Origin: Favolaschia claudopus
Taxonomy: Eukaryota; Basidiomycota; Agaricomycetes; Agaricales; Mycenaceae
Reading direction: 5' to 3'
Assembly: GCA_037176885.1 (NCBI GenBank)
Contig: JAWWNJ010000023.1
Location: forward strand, 1,674,001-1,738,000
DNA: 64,000 nucleotides
The notes below the pieces were generated by a model that was not told where the DNA came from, did not search any database, and saw nothing but the letters and a program-made list of their open reading frames with translations. The position numbers and the translations under genes were made by a program. Positions 44,576 to 55,364 of the stretch are shown here, one piece after another. The first letter of the stretch is position 1; every line of letters begins with the position of its first letter.

Positions 44576-45777
44576 CTAAGCGGGAACGCCACAAACGATA
44601 ACCCACAATATATTGTTACTGACGTGAAGAACTTTGTCCTCTATACCTTGTGCCTTTCCCATGTAGGAGTGCATCGAATAACCAGCGACAATGAAGGCGC
44701 CTACAGGTATCTCACCACCTTGCCATAGAGGCAGACTATGTTCCAAGGTGGCTAGGCCAGAGGCGAAGTCGAATTCACGGTCTCTGGCGTCGTATACAGG
44801 GACTGTTTCATCGATTAGCAGGGAAGGAAAAGGAGGAGCCTGATACGCACTGTTGTCGTTAGGTCCCAAGGTCATCGCTATATTGGTCATGGAGGAGGTT
44901 TGTATAGGCTTTTTCGGGGAACCGCCTTTCTTCGGGGACTCTACCCATTTGAACATTGACTGATTTGCACCGCGGCTAGATGCAGCAGCTATGGCAAGAA
45001 AGACTGAGGCCCAAATAACATAGTTGTAAGACGGCTCACCTTCTTTTGTTTCCTCGTTAGAACTCATACGCGTAGTGAGTACGAGAGCTTTGCCCGACAT
45101 CTGACAGTACAAGACATCTTCGTTAAAACAGACGCAAGTCCAGGCTTCGAGGCGTTCCCAGTCTTGATTATGCACCACGATACCGATAGACTTGCGGTAT
45201 CGATTTCCAGTGACGAGGGTAGTGCGCATGATGCAGCTCTGAGTACACATACCGACAGACACACAGACGGCTCCAACGCTTCCCATACAAACACGGTACG
45301 AGTTGATGGGGTTGTCAGCGCGCGAGCTCACAGGCCGCATCGTGACGACGGCAGGAGAGATACGGGAACCGTTTATAAATCGACCACTCTCGACGAAGGA
45401 GATGGCGCTTATCAAGGTGCTGAGTAAAGATGGGTCGTCACAAAAGCGCCTGCATAAAGAGAACAACACACGTACGCGACAGAGAATTGCTTCAAATTCT
45501 GTGCCCATCCCGAAAAGCTGACTCGTCCCCCGCGGCGACTATCATACGTCTCAGAGGGAGGAGTATACGATGGGACGACAGATTTATCGCCACTATGACT
45601 GTAGGTTATACATTGGAGTATAGCGTAACAAATCACGTACGGAAGAGGACACAATCCATTGAATAAATGCTTAATAGCGGGGTCCTGTAGGTCCTCGTCG
45701 TGGACCTCGCATTGAATGGGCGGAGTACTAGTTTGTAGTTCAGAAGTAAATGGAAAAGATGTGTCGAAAGCGCTCAC
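44576..45777 (-). CDS. multi-exon protein of unknown family
   Basis: No family recognised. The exon set closes in phase over most of its length. One starts near 45777 (acceptor TTAG; SAFDTSFPFTSELQTSTPP). The next, from 45614, reads SGDKSVVPSYTPPSETYDSR. From 45450 it continues DDPSLLSTLISAISFVESG. After an intron near 45240-45290 comes MRTTLVTGNRYRKSIGIVVH, then WERLEAWTCVCFNEDVLYC. A last intron near 44990-45045 leads to SSRGANQSMFKWVESPKKGG. The C-terminus (VGAFIVAGYSMHSYMGKAQG, LHVSNNILWVIVCGVPA) is compact and hydrophobic, as in a folded domain. The true start lies upstream of 45777 or at ATG 45508 in an alternative model; one modelled intron is only 26 bp, which is doubtful. Confidence 0.55.
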
Positions 45778-45813
45778 TAATTAACGGAATGCCAAGTCAA
45801 GTCATCTAGCACT

Positions 45814-46318
45814 TTGGTCTTTTTAGCAGGATTCCCGGCTATATCTTCGCTTTGGGAAGAGTTCGGCTCACTGGACAAATACACAGGAATGAACGGAAAG
45901 AAGTTAGTGATACACGGAGCTCACCCACGCGTTGGAAGTTCCATCGACGTTTTCGACTTGCTTTCTTTTTCCGTGAGATGCGAACAGACGTTCGATGTTA
46001 TATCTGTTCACAGTGAAGACCAGTAAGATCAGGAAATGGTATGAACGTTACTTTGTCTCTTCGTCTACGGTCGCGGTGGCGGCGGAAGCAGACGGACCAG
46101 TATCTGACGTGCTACTATATGGCAATTTGAGTCAATATAACTCCCATCAGAGATTAGAACGCATCATGTTACCTGGCGTTGACTTCGAATATGTTACCGA
46201 TAGGACGGTCGGAAATGTTACGGAAGTCGAGACGTCTATTAGAGCAGTCAGCAGTCGTCTACGAAACAAGAGCTGCTCAACTTCGAAGGGGCCTTGGACG
46301 GGGATCCATCCACGGTAA
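45814..46318 (+). CDS. candidate exons of an unknown protein
   Basis: After an acceptor at 45824 the plus strand reads GFPAISSLWEEFGSLDKYTG and KKLVIHGAHPRVGSSIDVFD to a GTGAGA donor near 45974. An acceptor at 46028 would keep phase and continue IRKWYERYFVSSSTVAVAAE to a stop at 46318. No start codon with a normal intron was found, and no family is recognised. It could be part of a gene antisense to the neighbour or a remnant. Confidence 0.25.
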
Positions 46319-46513
46319 ACGGACTACGAGCAGGGTCGTGGATCACGTCGGTAGAACTGGCAACCAAGGGGTTTGAAGCACTCTGCGTGTACGGAGGGAC
46401 ACTAGAACAATAGGAAAGATACAACAAATGAGTTGGGGGAGGGAGGGGGTCGAAATTCTACTGACGTTGGACCAGTTGGGGTACTCGTAACGACTTCTGA
46501 ATAAGGACGGGCG

Positions 46514-48607
46514 CTATGCACACGGATAAGCATCCGCTATCTGCCCGAGCCTCAATACGCGCCTGAGATGTATTGCAGGAGGAGTCTGAAATGCGGGTAG
46601 CAGAGACGTCTGTATAGCACGAACAGCAGGGTGATAAGTGGACGGTAAGCGCAGTAAAGAAGAAAAGAGATACAGCGACACCAGTAACAGGGTGCACCTG
46701 TGCAGAAGTTCGGTTCACGTTGTTGAACGCCATAGAAGGCGGTGACACGGGTGTAGACGGGACTCGGACCTATGAATGTCCATGAGACTGCAAAGCGGGG
46801 TTCATAACGTGAACACTCACAGCGCTATCCTCAGTCGCAATGCGGTCAGACGTGCCGTTGTTTTTTGGTGTGACCGGTAACTGGACAGTACGATGTAATT
46901 CGACGTATATAGACAACGATAGACAAGCCAGACATACGGGTGTAGACGGTTGGGCTGATGCAGAGGCTTGGTGAGTGGCCATCTGTTCGCGGAGTGCGGG
47001 TAAGACTGCTCCCAAAATGGAATGCGTAACGCCTTTCATCTCGGTCTTCAAGAGCTCCTGCATGTAACTAGACAACGGTAAGACACGCTCGATGCTGAGC
47101 GATGAGCAAGTGGCAAACCTTTGCATTTCTTGACGAAAGTCACTGACACTAGAATATCGTTAGTTACACCGAAAAACAAGAAGCCAGCAAGCTACCTACC
47201 TAGTCAGCGATGAACCAACTTCTTTGACGGGAGCGGCATTGTTTACGACTGCCAAAAGCGTGTCTGGCGCGCTCGTAACGACATCGCTGTATGAACGGTA
47301 GTCGATTAAAAGGGGACAGGAGAACGCCGACATATACCTTGTTTCAGCAGTTGCGGTGCCGACATTACCGGTATTCATGCTATCCATTATGCACCGTCAA
47401 CTACTACTCCCGCAGAACGTAGATAGAGTTACTCACATTGCGTTGTCCGTTGATGTACTGTTGACCGCACGAGCGTCAACGGCGAAGGAGACGTCTTGGG
47501 ACGAAGCAGTGGACAAAGTCGACGACGTCTCACGACTAGTTTGACTGAAATACAGCGATCGTGAGAAATACCTCAAGATCGGAGGTCATATAAAAAGATA
47601 CACACCGCGTGGTTAAAGCAGGAGGCAACGTGCTAACTCTGTTAGTAAAATGCGAAACTGAAAGACACAAGACGTACCTTGCTTTGACAGCACTGCCTTT
47701 GGAAAACATGCTTGGAGAAGTAAATAAAGGTCTGTGGGCACAAGCAAAGGACGAACATACCTATCGTCTTTTTTGATAACGGCATTTCTGAGTCTATGTG
47801 CAGTTTGTCCTTCAACAAGCATCGAGAGAAAGACATACTCTTCATCGGTGTCCATGTCGACAACGGCACGGGTCCTTCAACGAGTTAGAGCAACACGATC
47901 AGAACGAAAAGACACGTACCGGCGTCGAGTTCCCTTTCGTTTGGAAGGCGGAGTAGGCACGATAGTAACGTCGTCGGAACTGGAATTCGTGGCTTTCGGC
48001 GTTCTTTTCTTGCTCGGCGAACGGACGGCGACTTCCGCCGGAAGATCAGAACTAAAGGATTGCCAATGAGTATTCACAACTTCCACAACAGTAGGGCAAC
48101 TTACAGTTCGCTCTCGTCGTTGTTATCGATACTAGTCCTATCATCGCTAACAGTGAGCCCACTTGAAGAGTAAACGAAATCAATGACTCACATAGGTTTC
48201 TCGTCGTCAGTGGAATCGTACACCGACAAATCAGACGAGTCGTTGATAAAAGCAACGTCGGAGTCGTGTTCGCTGAATACAAGCTCTTCGGAATCACTGT
48301 CGTTATCGTTCTGTCGGTCGTTGTCACCTTCAGGCTCCTCTTCGTCTCTGTTAGCATAGTTAGTTGATTCGGTCGCGAAGGGAGAGAGCAAGTCGAGACT
48401 CTATGGCTATGTCGTCAATGAACGACGAAGGCGAATATGCTCTGCAGAAAGACAGCGATTACTAGTTAGAAACCTGCAAGTATAAAGGACGAAGACAGAC
48501 ACTGACCGTTGAACGGGATTTAAAGGGGCTTTTGGAAACAGAGACTGAGGAGTCGATGGTGGAAAAGAGGTGTCAGAGAAAAAGGTGGACGGCCAAGAGA
48601 AAGACAT
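46514..48607 (-). CDS. intron-dense disordered protein of unknown family
   Basis: About 14 exons read in one phase-consistent chain from ATG 48607 (MSFSWPSTFFSDTSFPPSTP) to TAG 46514-46516. Introns are 34-105 bp with GTNNGN donors. The N-terminal third is acidic (SDEEEPEGDNDRQNDNDSDS). A basic nuclear-signal-like patch follows (RSPSKKRTPKA, PPSKRKGTRRR), then MDTDEEYVFLSMLVEGQTAH. Ser/Thr-rich stretches come next (SRETSSTLSTASSQ), then MQRFATCSSLSIERVLPLSS and GVTHSILGAVLPALREQMAT, a possible helical segment. The product looks largely unstructured and nuclear (inference). The density of small exons with conserved phase is itself evidence of a real gene. Confidence 0.6.
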
Positions 48608-49077
48608 CCGACATACTTGGTGACCGAACGATCTCTTATAGGTACAAACACGCTGGACAGATCGCCCATCACGGCTTGGAATCGGGCCAAAAAAAAGTTA
48701 TGGTCTCCGAAGTCGAGAAGGGGGTTCCTCAAGTCGTTACGTTGTTCGTAACATGTTGTGACGACAGCAAATGATGGAGAAGAGATCTATCTCAGAAAGT
48801 CTGAAACGCACGCGCCGGTAGCCGTGCTTTCGATTGATTGCCCTTCTTCAATACCGAATATTCGATTTGGAAGTGCGGTCAAATTGTTGCATAACGAAAG
48901 TGATTGTAGGACTACAAGTCGGAGAGTAATTAGCACGATAAACTTGGACTCTAACTTTCCATAACCAACCTATACTTGGTGACGGATTTTGCGACCCACC
49001 ATGAACCTCAGCGAAGACTACGATCGAGCGAACGCCGGTATTGAACTGTTTTCATATTACATGACACTGGTCTTCTA
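48608..49077. other. divergent intergenic region
   Basis: About 470 bp between divergent genes. Short plus-strand frames (48758-48964, 49000-49077) may be 5' exons of the next gene, for example MNLSEDYDRANAGIELFSYY from ATG 49001, but no normal-length phase-correct intron links it to 49078. Confidence 0.3.
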
Positions 49078-50227
49078 ATGACGATCTGCATAGTCACCGC
49101 GTTAGACAAAATTATTCACGATCGTAAGAACGAACAAGATATTTCATCCAGACCCGACGTACAATACTTCGGGAACCTGAATGCAAGTCAGCGAAACACA
49201 GGCGAATATATTAATCTGACTGACGCGCGGCAGCTGGACAACACAATTATCCACGAAGGTGCTCGGCAAAACGGTGGACGTCGTATCTGGAAAATTGGTG
49301 CAATATCCAGCAGTGGTACGGTCGAACACGAGATGACATTTAGAATTCATGGCGTGTTATCCAAAATCAACCTCGTTCCAGGCGAAATTTCTCAGTAAGT
49401 GCCTCGTTTCACAGAATAAAACCCTAGAAACCATCGTAAATCCAGTTTAAACGCACATAAAGCCGCTGCACTTACCCAACGCATCGAAATAGTGGGCCTA
49501 GGATCTGCAGCCTTTGACGACATGATTATGAACACCAAAATCGTCACTGATGCCTTTCGGCGCTTCTTGGGTTCGCAGTATTTGCCGGAATGGAATATTG
49601 GCGAAGGCTACGGAGATATACGACTGAATTGCTCGTGTCTGTATTTAACCAAAATCAACGGCCATACCAGGGACGAAGTGCCGTTTGGGCCTGGAGTCGA
49701 TCCATTCGGGAAGTTCGCAAAATACAAGTCCCAGGGATATGCTCATACCTCTGCCAACATCGTGCGGTACTTCAAGCGCGGGATGGGAAACGATAAAGAG
49801 TAAGTTATCAACAGTAATTGAGATTGACTCGCGTTTGCTGAGTATTAGCAGCGTGTTGTACGAATGTTTTCCAGCCAATTTTCGAGCAGGCGACATTGTG
49901 GAAGTACAAGGAAATATCATCGCCTTTCCTACGAAAGATAACGCGATCAAGGTCGTATTTCAAATGAACGCACTTACCTTGGAAGACGCCTCGTTTTCAA
50001 GAGTACAACTCCCTTCCTAACAAGATCTTCAAACTAATGTATCCTCTTAGGCTGCTGAGCTTGTCAAAGCACGGAAGCACGCGCCACCGCCTGCCTACCT
50101 CGAACTTAAGCGGAAGAACTGGTACGAAGAAGATGACGAGGAAATGGATATAGGCCGTACTCGGCGTAAGTTCAAAGACTTGCGACTGGGCGACAGGGCG
50201 GGGCCGGTAGAAAAAGAGCAAGAGTGA
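49078..50227 (+). CDS. unknown protein, possible OB-fold nucleic-acid binder
   Basis: Four exons close in phase: ATG 49078 to about 49396, then from 49445 to about 49801, from 49850 to about 50001, and from 50051 to the stop at 50225-50227. The first exon has DVQYFGNLNASQRNTGEYIN and GGRRIWKIGAISSSGTVEHE. The second has IEIVGLGSAAFDDMIMNTKI and LRRYTT-free frame GDIRLNCSCLYLTKINGHTR. The third reads FRAGDIVEVQGNIIAFPTKD and KVVFQMNALTLED, the G-D-x-V-x-V-x-G strand pattern seen in OB folds. The tail is charged (RKNWYEEDDEEMD). A single-strand DNA binder like the RPA-type proteins of some Helitrons is a possibility, not a demonstrated match. Confidence 0.55.
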
Positions 50228-50396
50228 CCGTAACGTAGCGTGACATTTCTTCCTTCGTCTCTCACAACGAGCATCGAACAAATATACAATAACGATTCTA
50301 CACCTAAAAACGCTTGATTCTCTGGCATTGCCAACACACAATATCTAATGGGAGTCAATACATAGAGACAACAGATATCGAACGAATAGAAGTACC

Positions 50397-51719
50397 TCAA
50401 TCAAATTCGAGACGCGAAGGAATGATGGACCCACAGACATCCATAACGACGTCCTCGGTGTCTGCGGCAAACCTACAGACTTCCAAGCCCCCAGAGACTC
50501 CCTGTACATAACTACTGACGCCACACTTGAGGGCGAAGTGACCAGTCGGGCGAGTCCTCAAGATCTTTTGCACATCGACCTGGGACAAAGCGCTCCCCAC
50601 ATGGATCATAGAAAGCTCGGGACAGAGAGGACGAGGTTCGTGTTGGGTGAAAAGGTACACCTCTTCCCACACAGAGCCCATGTCGGAAGTTTCATAGGCT
50701 CGTAAGTCCAAGTCACGTATTCCAGGAAAACGGGGGAGAATGCAAGCGATTGTATGTGCCGATTCGTGTATGACGAGGGATAATACCCGAACACGGTCCC
50801 AGCCCTGGTTGCAATACCCATGACTGTCTCCAAGTAAACATTGAAGACCGTTGGCGCCGCCGTCAAACTTCAAGGAAGTGAGTGCAGGCAAAAGAAGCGT
50901 GGTGACGAAGTAGCAGCACGATTGGTGGCTGCACACGATATACAAGTGGGTGACGTTCGGGAGGCGGCATTGACCATTTTCCAGGATGGCACGGGCTGGA
51001 ATGTCGCTCGTACGAATGTTGATAAGATACAGGTGAGTGAGTCCGTTACATTTCTGTAACCCGTCTGTTAATTGTGCAGCATCGATCTCGATATCATGCC
51101 CGACAGAGTCCAGCACCAGTTTGGTCAGATTCGTAGGCCGGATCAATCGTCCAAAGAGAACGAGCGAGTGCACGACGGATAGGGAGGATGGCAGCGAGAA
51201 GGGGAGGAGGGGCATGGACGTATGGTGAGCGTCCGTCATGTCTTCGGGGGGGTACAGATCCAAGGTAACGTGTTGCACGCTAGTGGACCGGAAAGAGGAT
51301 AACCAACGAAAGACAGCTTCGTAATCCACAAGCGCTTCACATTGTACTCTCAGACGAGCACATCTGGACATGGCCGCGTGCATGAAGGGACTCGTATGGA
51401 GGAAGTATTCCTCAACGAAAGAGCGAGTGCGATCGAATTCGGAGAGGTCCAAGACGAGCTCGAGAGGCACGACACCAGATCGCTGAAGAAGAGTACCCAA
51501 CTCGAAGTTGGACGAATTTCCGTCCACGAAGATCAGGCTCCAGATGTTATGATTACCCAATGCAACCCGACGCCACGAGCGGCAAACCAGTTGTATCGTT
51601 GCGCGAAGCTGGGTGTATGCAATCGGATCGGCGCCGCACAGAAAAACGAGTGCGACCTCGAACAGATAACCCAGCGCATCATCGGTCAACGGTACGTTGT
51701 GAACCGGACTTTCAGACAT
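50397..51719 (-). CDS. F-box/LRR-like protein
   Basis: ATG 51719 was chosen because the upstream part of the open frame contains a GTAAGT donor and a TTAG acceptor just before it, so it is a leader intron. The N-terminus MSESPVHNVPLTDDALGYLF and LRATIQLVCRSWRRVALGNH form an F-box-like pair of helices with the C..W motif. Then follow Leu-rich strands (VVPLELVLDLSEFDRTRSF, LTKLVLDSVGHDIEIDAAQL, LRVQCEALVDYEAVFRWLSS, RVLSLVIHESAHTIACILP), as in diverged fungal F-box proteins of 400-550 residues. It is single-exon in the coding part and probably an SCF adaptor with unknown target. Confidence 0.65.
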   Translation of the reverse strand: MSESPVHNVPLTDDALGYLFEVALVFLCGADPIAYTQLRATIQLVCRSWRRVALGNHNIWSLIFVDGNSSNFELGTLLQRSGVVPLELVLDLSEFDRTRSFVEEYFLHTSPFMHAAMSRCARLRVQCEALVDYEAVFRWLSSFRSTSVQHVTLDLYPPEDMTDAHHTSMPLLPFSLPSSLSVVHSLVLFGRLIRPTNLTKLVLDSVGHDIEIDAAQLTDGLQKCNGLTHLYLINIRTSDIPARAILENGQCRLPNVTHLYIVCSHQSCCYFVTTLLLPALTSLKFDGGANGLQCLLGDSHGYCNQGWDRVRVLSLVIHESAHTIACILPRFPGIRDLDLRAYETSDMGSVWEEVYLFTQHEPRPLCPELSMIHVGSALSQVDVQKILRTRPTGHFALKCGVSSYVQGVSGGLEVCRFAADTEDVVMDVCGSIIPSRLEFD

Positions 51720-52077
51720 GCTAACAGCACGGTGAGCAGACAGCAACGAGCCAGACGCACAGGCACTTACATGTGAGGACGATTCAATACAGTGGAACGA
51801 AAACTTGCGAAGAGAGGTCAAAATGGTAGAAGGGCAACTTCTTATCGAGGGAATCAGTAAAGGGCGAGCACTTTTATAGTTTGTAACACATTACAACAAA
51901 GCAGCCCAATTGTATCGGGATCAACACAAATACTGTGGCCAACTCACAAATAAAGAAATTCACGCCTTCGAATTGTTTATGGTAGCTATGGTAGCTAGGG
52001 TCATCAACTTTGTCTTTGTACGCGGAGAAAAGAAGACGATCTAGTCCAAAGGGAACGATAACGAAGTAGGTGCATAA

Positions 52078-53405
52078 CTAGGTAAAACGACTAGGGATCG
52101 GTACCATACCAAATTTCTTCCAAAACGTCATATGAGTAAAATGAGCGATAGCTACCCTCTGTCCGTTACTGAAAGCATCCACTTCGTGTGGCAAAAGCTT
52201 ACCCCGAATCATGATAATAGTTCCGTGGTTGTACAGTAAGCGCATATTCAAGCAAGGTATGAACAAGTCACCGCCTGTAAAAGGGCCGACAACGACGAGG
52301 ACAGCCCAGCCGGTAAGCGGGTCAGAGTTGTCCGCATGAAGGGGGGTCTGGCGGTTGTACATGAGTTCTCGTCCTTCCATGTACAGCGGATCCTTCGTCC
52401 CAAGAATATCGTAGAAGCGATAACGCCGACACGCAGCAGCATGAAGCTCCCTCAGCTGTTGGAAATGCTTGGGATCGACAGCCTCGACGATGCAATTGAC
52501 GCGATGAGACACGAGCCGCAGCTGGGCTATGAGATTCAGGCTGGCAGCGAACCCCCTACCAGTCTTCAAGAGGTCGCGCGAGGGTACCGGATTAGAGTGC
52601 TGGCAACAAGAGGATTGAACGGGATAGAACAATAAAAAGAAAGAAGAACACGTACGGGATGGCCGATAGGTAGCCACGCTCGGACCAGCTTGAATAGTCC
52701 TGCGATTTGGCCTGGATGCTCATGGTATGAGGCGCGTTGGTCCCGAGTCTTACCGTCAGCGCCAGCGACCAAAGACAGAGTACCATTGAAGCCCTCGTCG
52801 ACGAAGTCGACGAGCTGAGTCAACAAAAGATCCTAAGGAACACACATGGTAAGAAACTTAAACAACTTTTAAAAGAAACAAAGACGCACCGCAGACGCTT
52901 GTCTGATAGCACCGGGTATATGGACCACTAGAGCAAACCCGTCTTCACTGCAAGCGACACGAGGAGCTCCATCCAACCAGCTGTGGAGATCCTCTGGGAC
53001 GGGCTGCGGTTCACCACGTATGGCTGCCAGAAAACGAAACCCAGGGACAACCACTAAGTCGAACATGAGTAAAGCCCATACACCGTATAGATAGGTACCT
53101 TTATTTTCTCTGGCAATCTTCACGAGACGTTTGACGTCGCGTCCGAAGTTTTTCTCCATGCGTTTCAAGTCTTCCTCAGTAGGAGGATCGTCTTCATTGA
53201 TTACACGAGATTTCTTCGCAGCCGGAGGGGGGGACACAGAACGAGTGTCGGCCAATGTACCAGACGGAGGGGGGGACACAGAACGAGTGTCGGCCAATGT
53301 ACCAGACGCCGACGTCGAGGGTTTGAGAGAAAACGAGGATAAAGAGTCGGGTTTAGCAGACGTAGCAGCTGCTGATACCGAACTACGAGTGAAGTAACGC
53401 TTCAT
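52078..53405 (-). CDS. TET/JBP-like 2-oxoglutarate/Fe(II) dioxygenase
   Basis: Three exons close exactly in phase (53405-52890, 52832-52656, 52599-52078), giving 404 residues. An N-terminal Ser/Pro-rich tail with an in-frame 42-bp repeat and a basic patch (PPPAAKKSRVINEDD) precedes the catalytic double-stranded beta helix. PLHADNSDPLTGWAVLVVVG carries the iron-binding H-x-D (His319, Asp321). FTGGDLFIPCLNMRLLYNHG follows, and KLLPHEVDAFSNGQRVAIAH carries the distal His369 and the 2-oxoglutarate Arg379. The GGDLFIP strand and order of motifs fit the fungal TET/JBP group, which oxidises 5-methylcytosine or thymine in DNA. An upstream ATG at 53480 would add a hydrophobic 25-residue start. Basidiomycete members of this group are often linked to DNA transposons. 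Confidence 0.8.
53224..53307 (-). repeat. 42-bp in-frame tandem repeat, two copies
   Basis: Units 53224-53265 and 53266-53307 are identical and encode the doubled SGTLADTRSVSPPP in the tail of the dioxygenase. A multiple of three keeps the frame. Confidence 0.9.
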
Positions 53406-53544
53406 GGAGAGTGCGAGAAAAAGCAATGTAGATAGATAGCGGGGTGCTGGGGTAGACCAAAGAGTCGACACTTGTTCCATACATTTTGCTCGAATTTAAA
53501 GCCCGAAGCAATAGCCGGCGATTGATAAAGAAGTTCCCAAAGAG

Positions 53545-54030
53545 ATGTCACAAATTCGGTCACATCAAACAAATCGGGAAGTTACAGTCAATCATCAACA
53601 AACACAAGCGCTTCCAGATCTCACTCAGATTACACTTGTCGGTTCTCTAGTCGTACCCACTTGTCGCCAGTACGTGATGCACCGAAGACGACGCCGGTGG
53701 TTTGACTTCGTGCACTCGTTGTTACAATGAACGCATGAAGGACGACTTGGAACTTCATGCCGACCGCTCTTGAAATCTTGCAATTATTTCTTCGCTGTGT
53801 TTTCGACCATATATCAAAACCGCCTACCACCAGTGCTCTCTGTCCGCTAGTACGTGGTACACCGAACGCGTTACAGAGTATGGGACCGCGCATTCTGCTT
53901 GCTTACAACGGAGATGCCTGGGATGATCAATGCACACTATATCGGCGTTAGATCGATGGACTAATTCAGAAGTATCATTCCAAGACCCAACCGGGACGGA
54001 AGACATGGATTCGCTGTATCAAAACCAACC
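53545..54030 (+). other. possible 5' exons of the exonuclease gene
   Basis: ATG 53545 opens MSQIRSHQTNREVTVNHQQT. After an acceptor at 53950 another protein-like stretch reads RWTNSEVSFQDPTGTEDMDS and ends at a GTAAGC donor near 54032. They point toward the exonuclease exons but the chain between was not closed. Two short similar segments (TGTCGCCAGTACGTGATGCA at 53661 and a variant near 53841) lie here. Confidence 0.3.
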
Positions 54031-54466
54031 AAAAGTAAGCGCGAGACAATGTATCCATCTGCGTCTAATCTTTTCTTCTCCGACAAAGCTATATAAAGGC
54101 TAGTATCCTACTCTAAACCAAAAACCGTCTCTGTTCATCGCGTCTCCCTCAATTCAAGCTTGCCGCTAGTCAATTTTCACGCCTCAAGACGGCAAGTACA
54201 GCCTTACTGTTATGTATACTTAGCTCTCAAAGTCAATCTACGCTCAGTAATTTCCGCACTGATTGTCCGAGACGTACGTCGACCACTAAAGATAAAATCA
54301 CACGAAGTTATTAACAAAATGTATTCGCAGATTACAAATGCAGAACACCCACGAACTTTTCGATAGAGCAGCACTCACTGTTGTTTCCCTTGGAAATGCA
54401 ATTGACGTTGTGGTACGTGGTCTCTTCTACAAGATTAAATACGCTCTCATAAATATTATGATGGGA

Positions 54467-55364
54467 AGCTCCCACCGTACAACATACATCGCGAAGTAGT
54501 CAAGTTAGAGGACGAAACAAGTTCAAACGCCGCTTTGTCTAATATCCGATCTGGGGATTTCATAGGTTTCGACACCGAGTACAAGGTATGATTTGCCATC
54601 GATAGAAACTCGACGCTCAAGGCCGATATACTGCAGCCCGACAGAGGACAACACGGATTGTTCGTGTGCGTAGTGCAAATAGCCACCCAAAGCCACATTT
54701 TCGTCCTCGACATGACCCAAATCCGAGGTACGTTGACCACTGATGCTGGTCCACATACTGCTCTAACTGTCGTAGTCTGTCCCGACCAGCTGAGACGCAT
54801 CTTGGTCGATCCATTGATAGCCAAATGTGGGGTAGGTCTCGACAGCGACGCGAAGATGATTTGGTACGACTTCGCCATTGAAGCTTATCGACTTATCGAC
54901 TTGGGGTGGATGATCAAAATAGCGTTCCCTATTTATTATCGAAACAAGGCCGGGTGTATCTCTCTTCAACATTGTGTGGCCGACGTACTTCATTGCTTTA
55001 TGAACAAAGAAGAACAAACGACCACATGGGACGTCGGTCTAGCAGGAAATTCTTCATCAACGCAGTCGTTGGTAAACTGTAAGTGTCGCTCCTCAATACA
55101 TTTTCTACGCAATTGAGCATTTCCCTCACAGACGCTGCTCTGGACGCTCAAGCCGGTCATGAACTATATGCCATCCTCATCCGAGCGATCGAAGTTACAA
55201 GTGACCAGCGCCAGACTTTCATTCCTGAAGACTGGTACGCATACAATTTTGTGGGCGGGCAAATGACGCGCATGGAACGAAACTTAAGCGGGATGCACGA
55301 AAAATGGAGCTTCAAGGTTTGCAGGTGGTACCGTGGAGCAGTTATAACGAATTTTTGGCCTTGA
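54467..55364 (+). CDS. DEDDy 3'-5' exonuclease domain protein (WRN/RNase D-like), 5' end unresolved
   Basis: Predicted 3'-5' exonuclease on DNA or RNA. The first recognised exon reads KLPPYNIHREVVKLEDETSS and GDFIGFDTEYK, with the Exo I motif D-T-E at 54571-54579. After an intron come HGLFVCVVQIATQSHIFVLD and the typical beta strand. After a second intron, AKCGVGLDSDAKMIWYDF is Exo II with its Asp. A third intron joins to YAALDAQAGHELYAILIRAI, the Exo III Y-x3-D motif, so all four metal-binding acids and the Tyr are present. Phases close for these four exons. The C-terminal tail ends at 55364. There is no helicase or HRDC domain, so it is a stand-alone exonuclease next to the dioxygenase. Confidence 0.78.
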
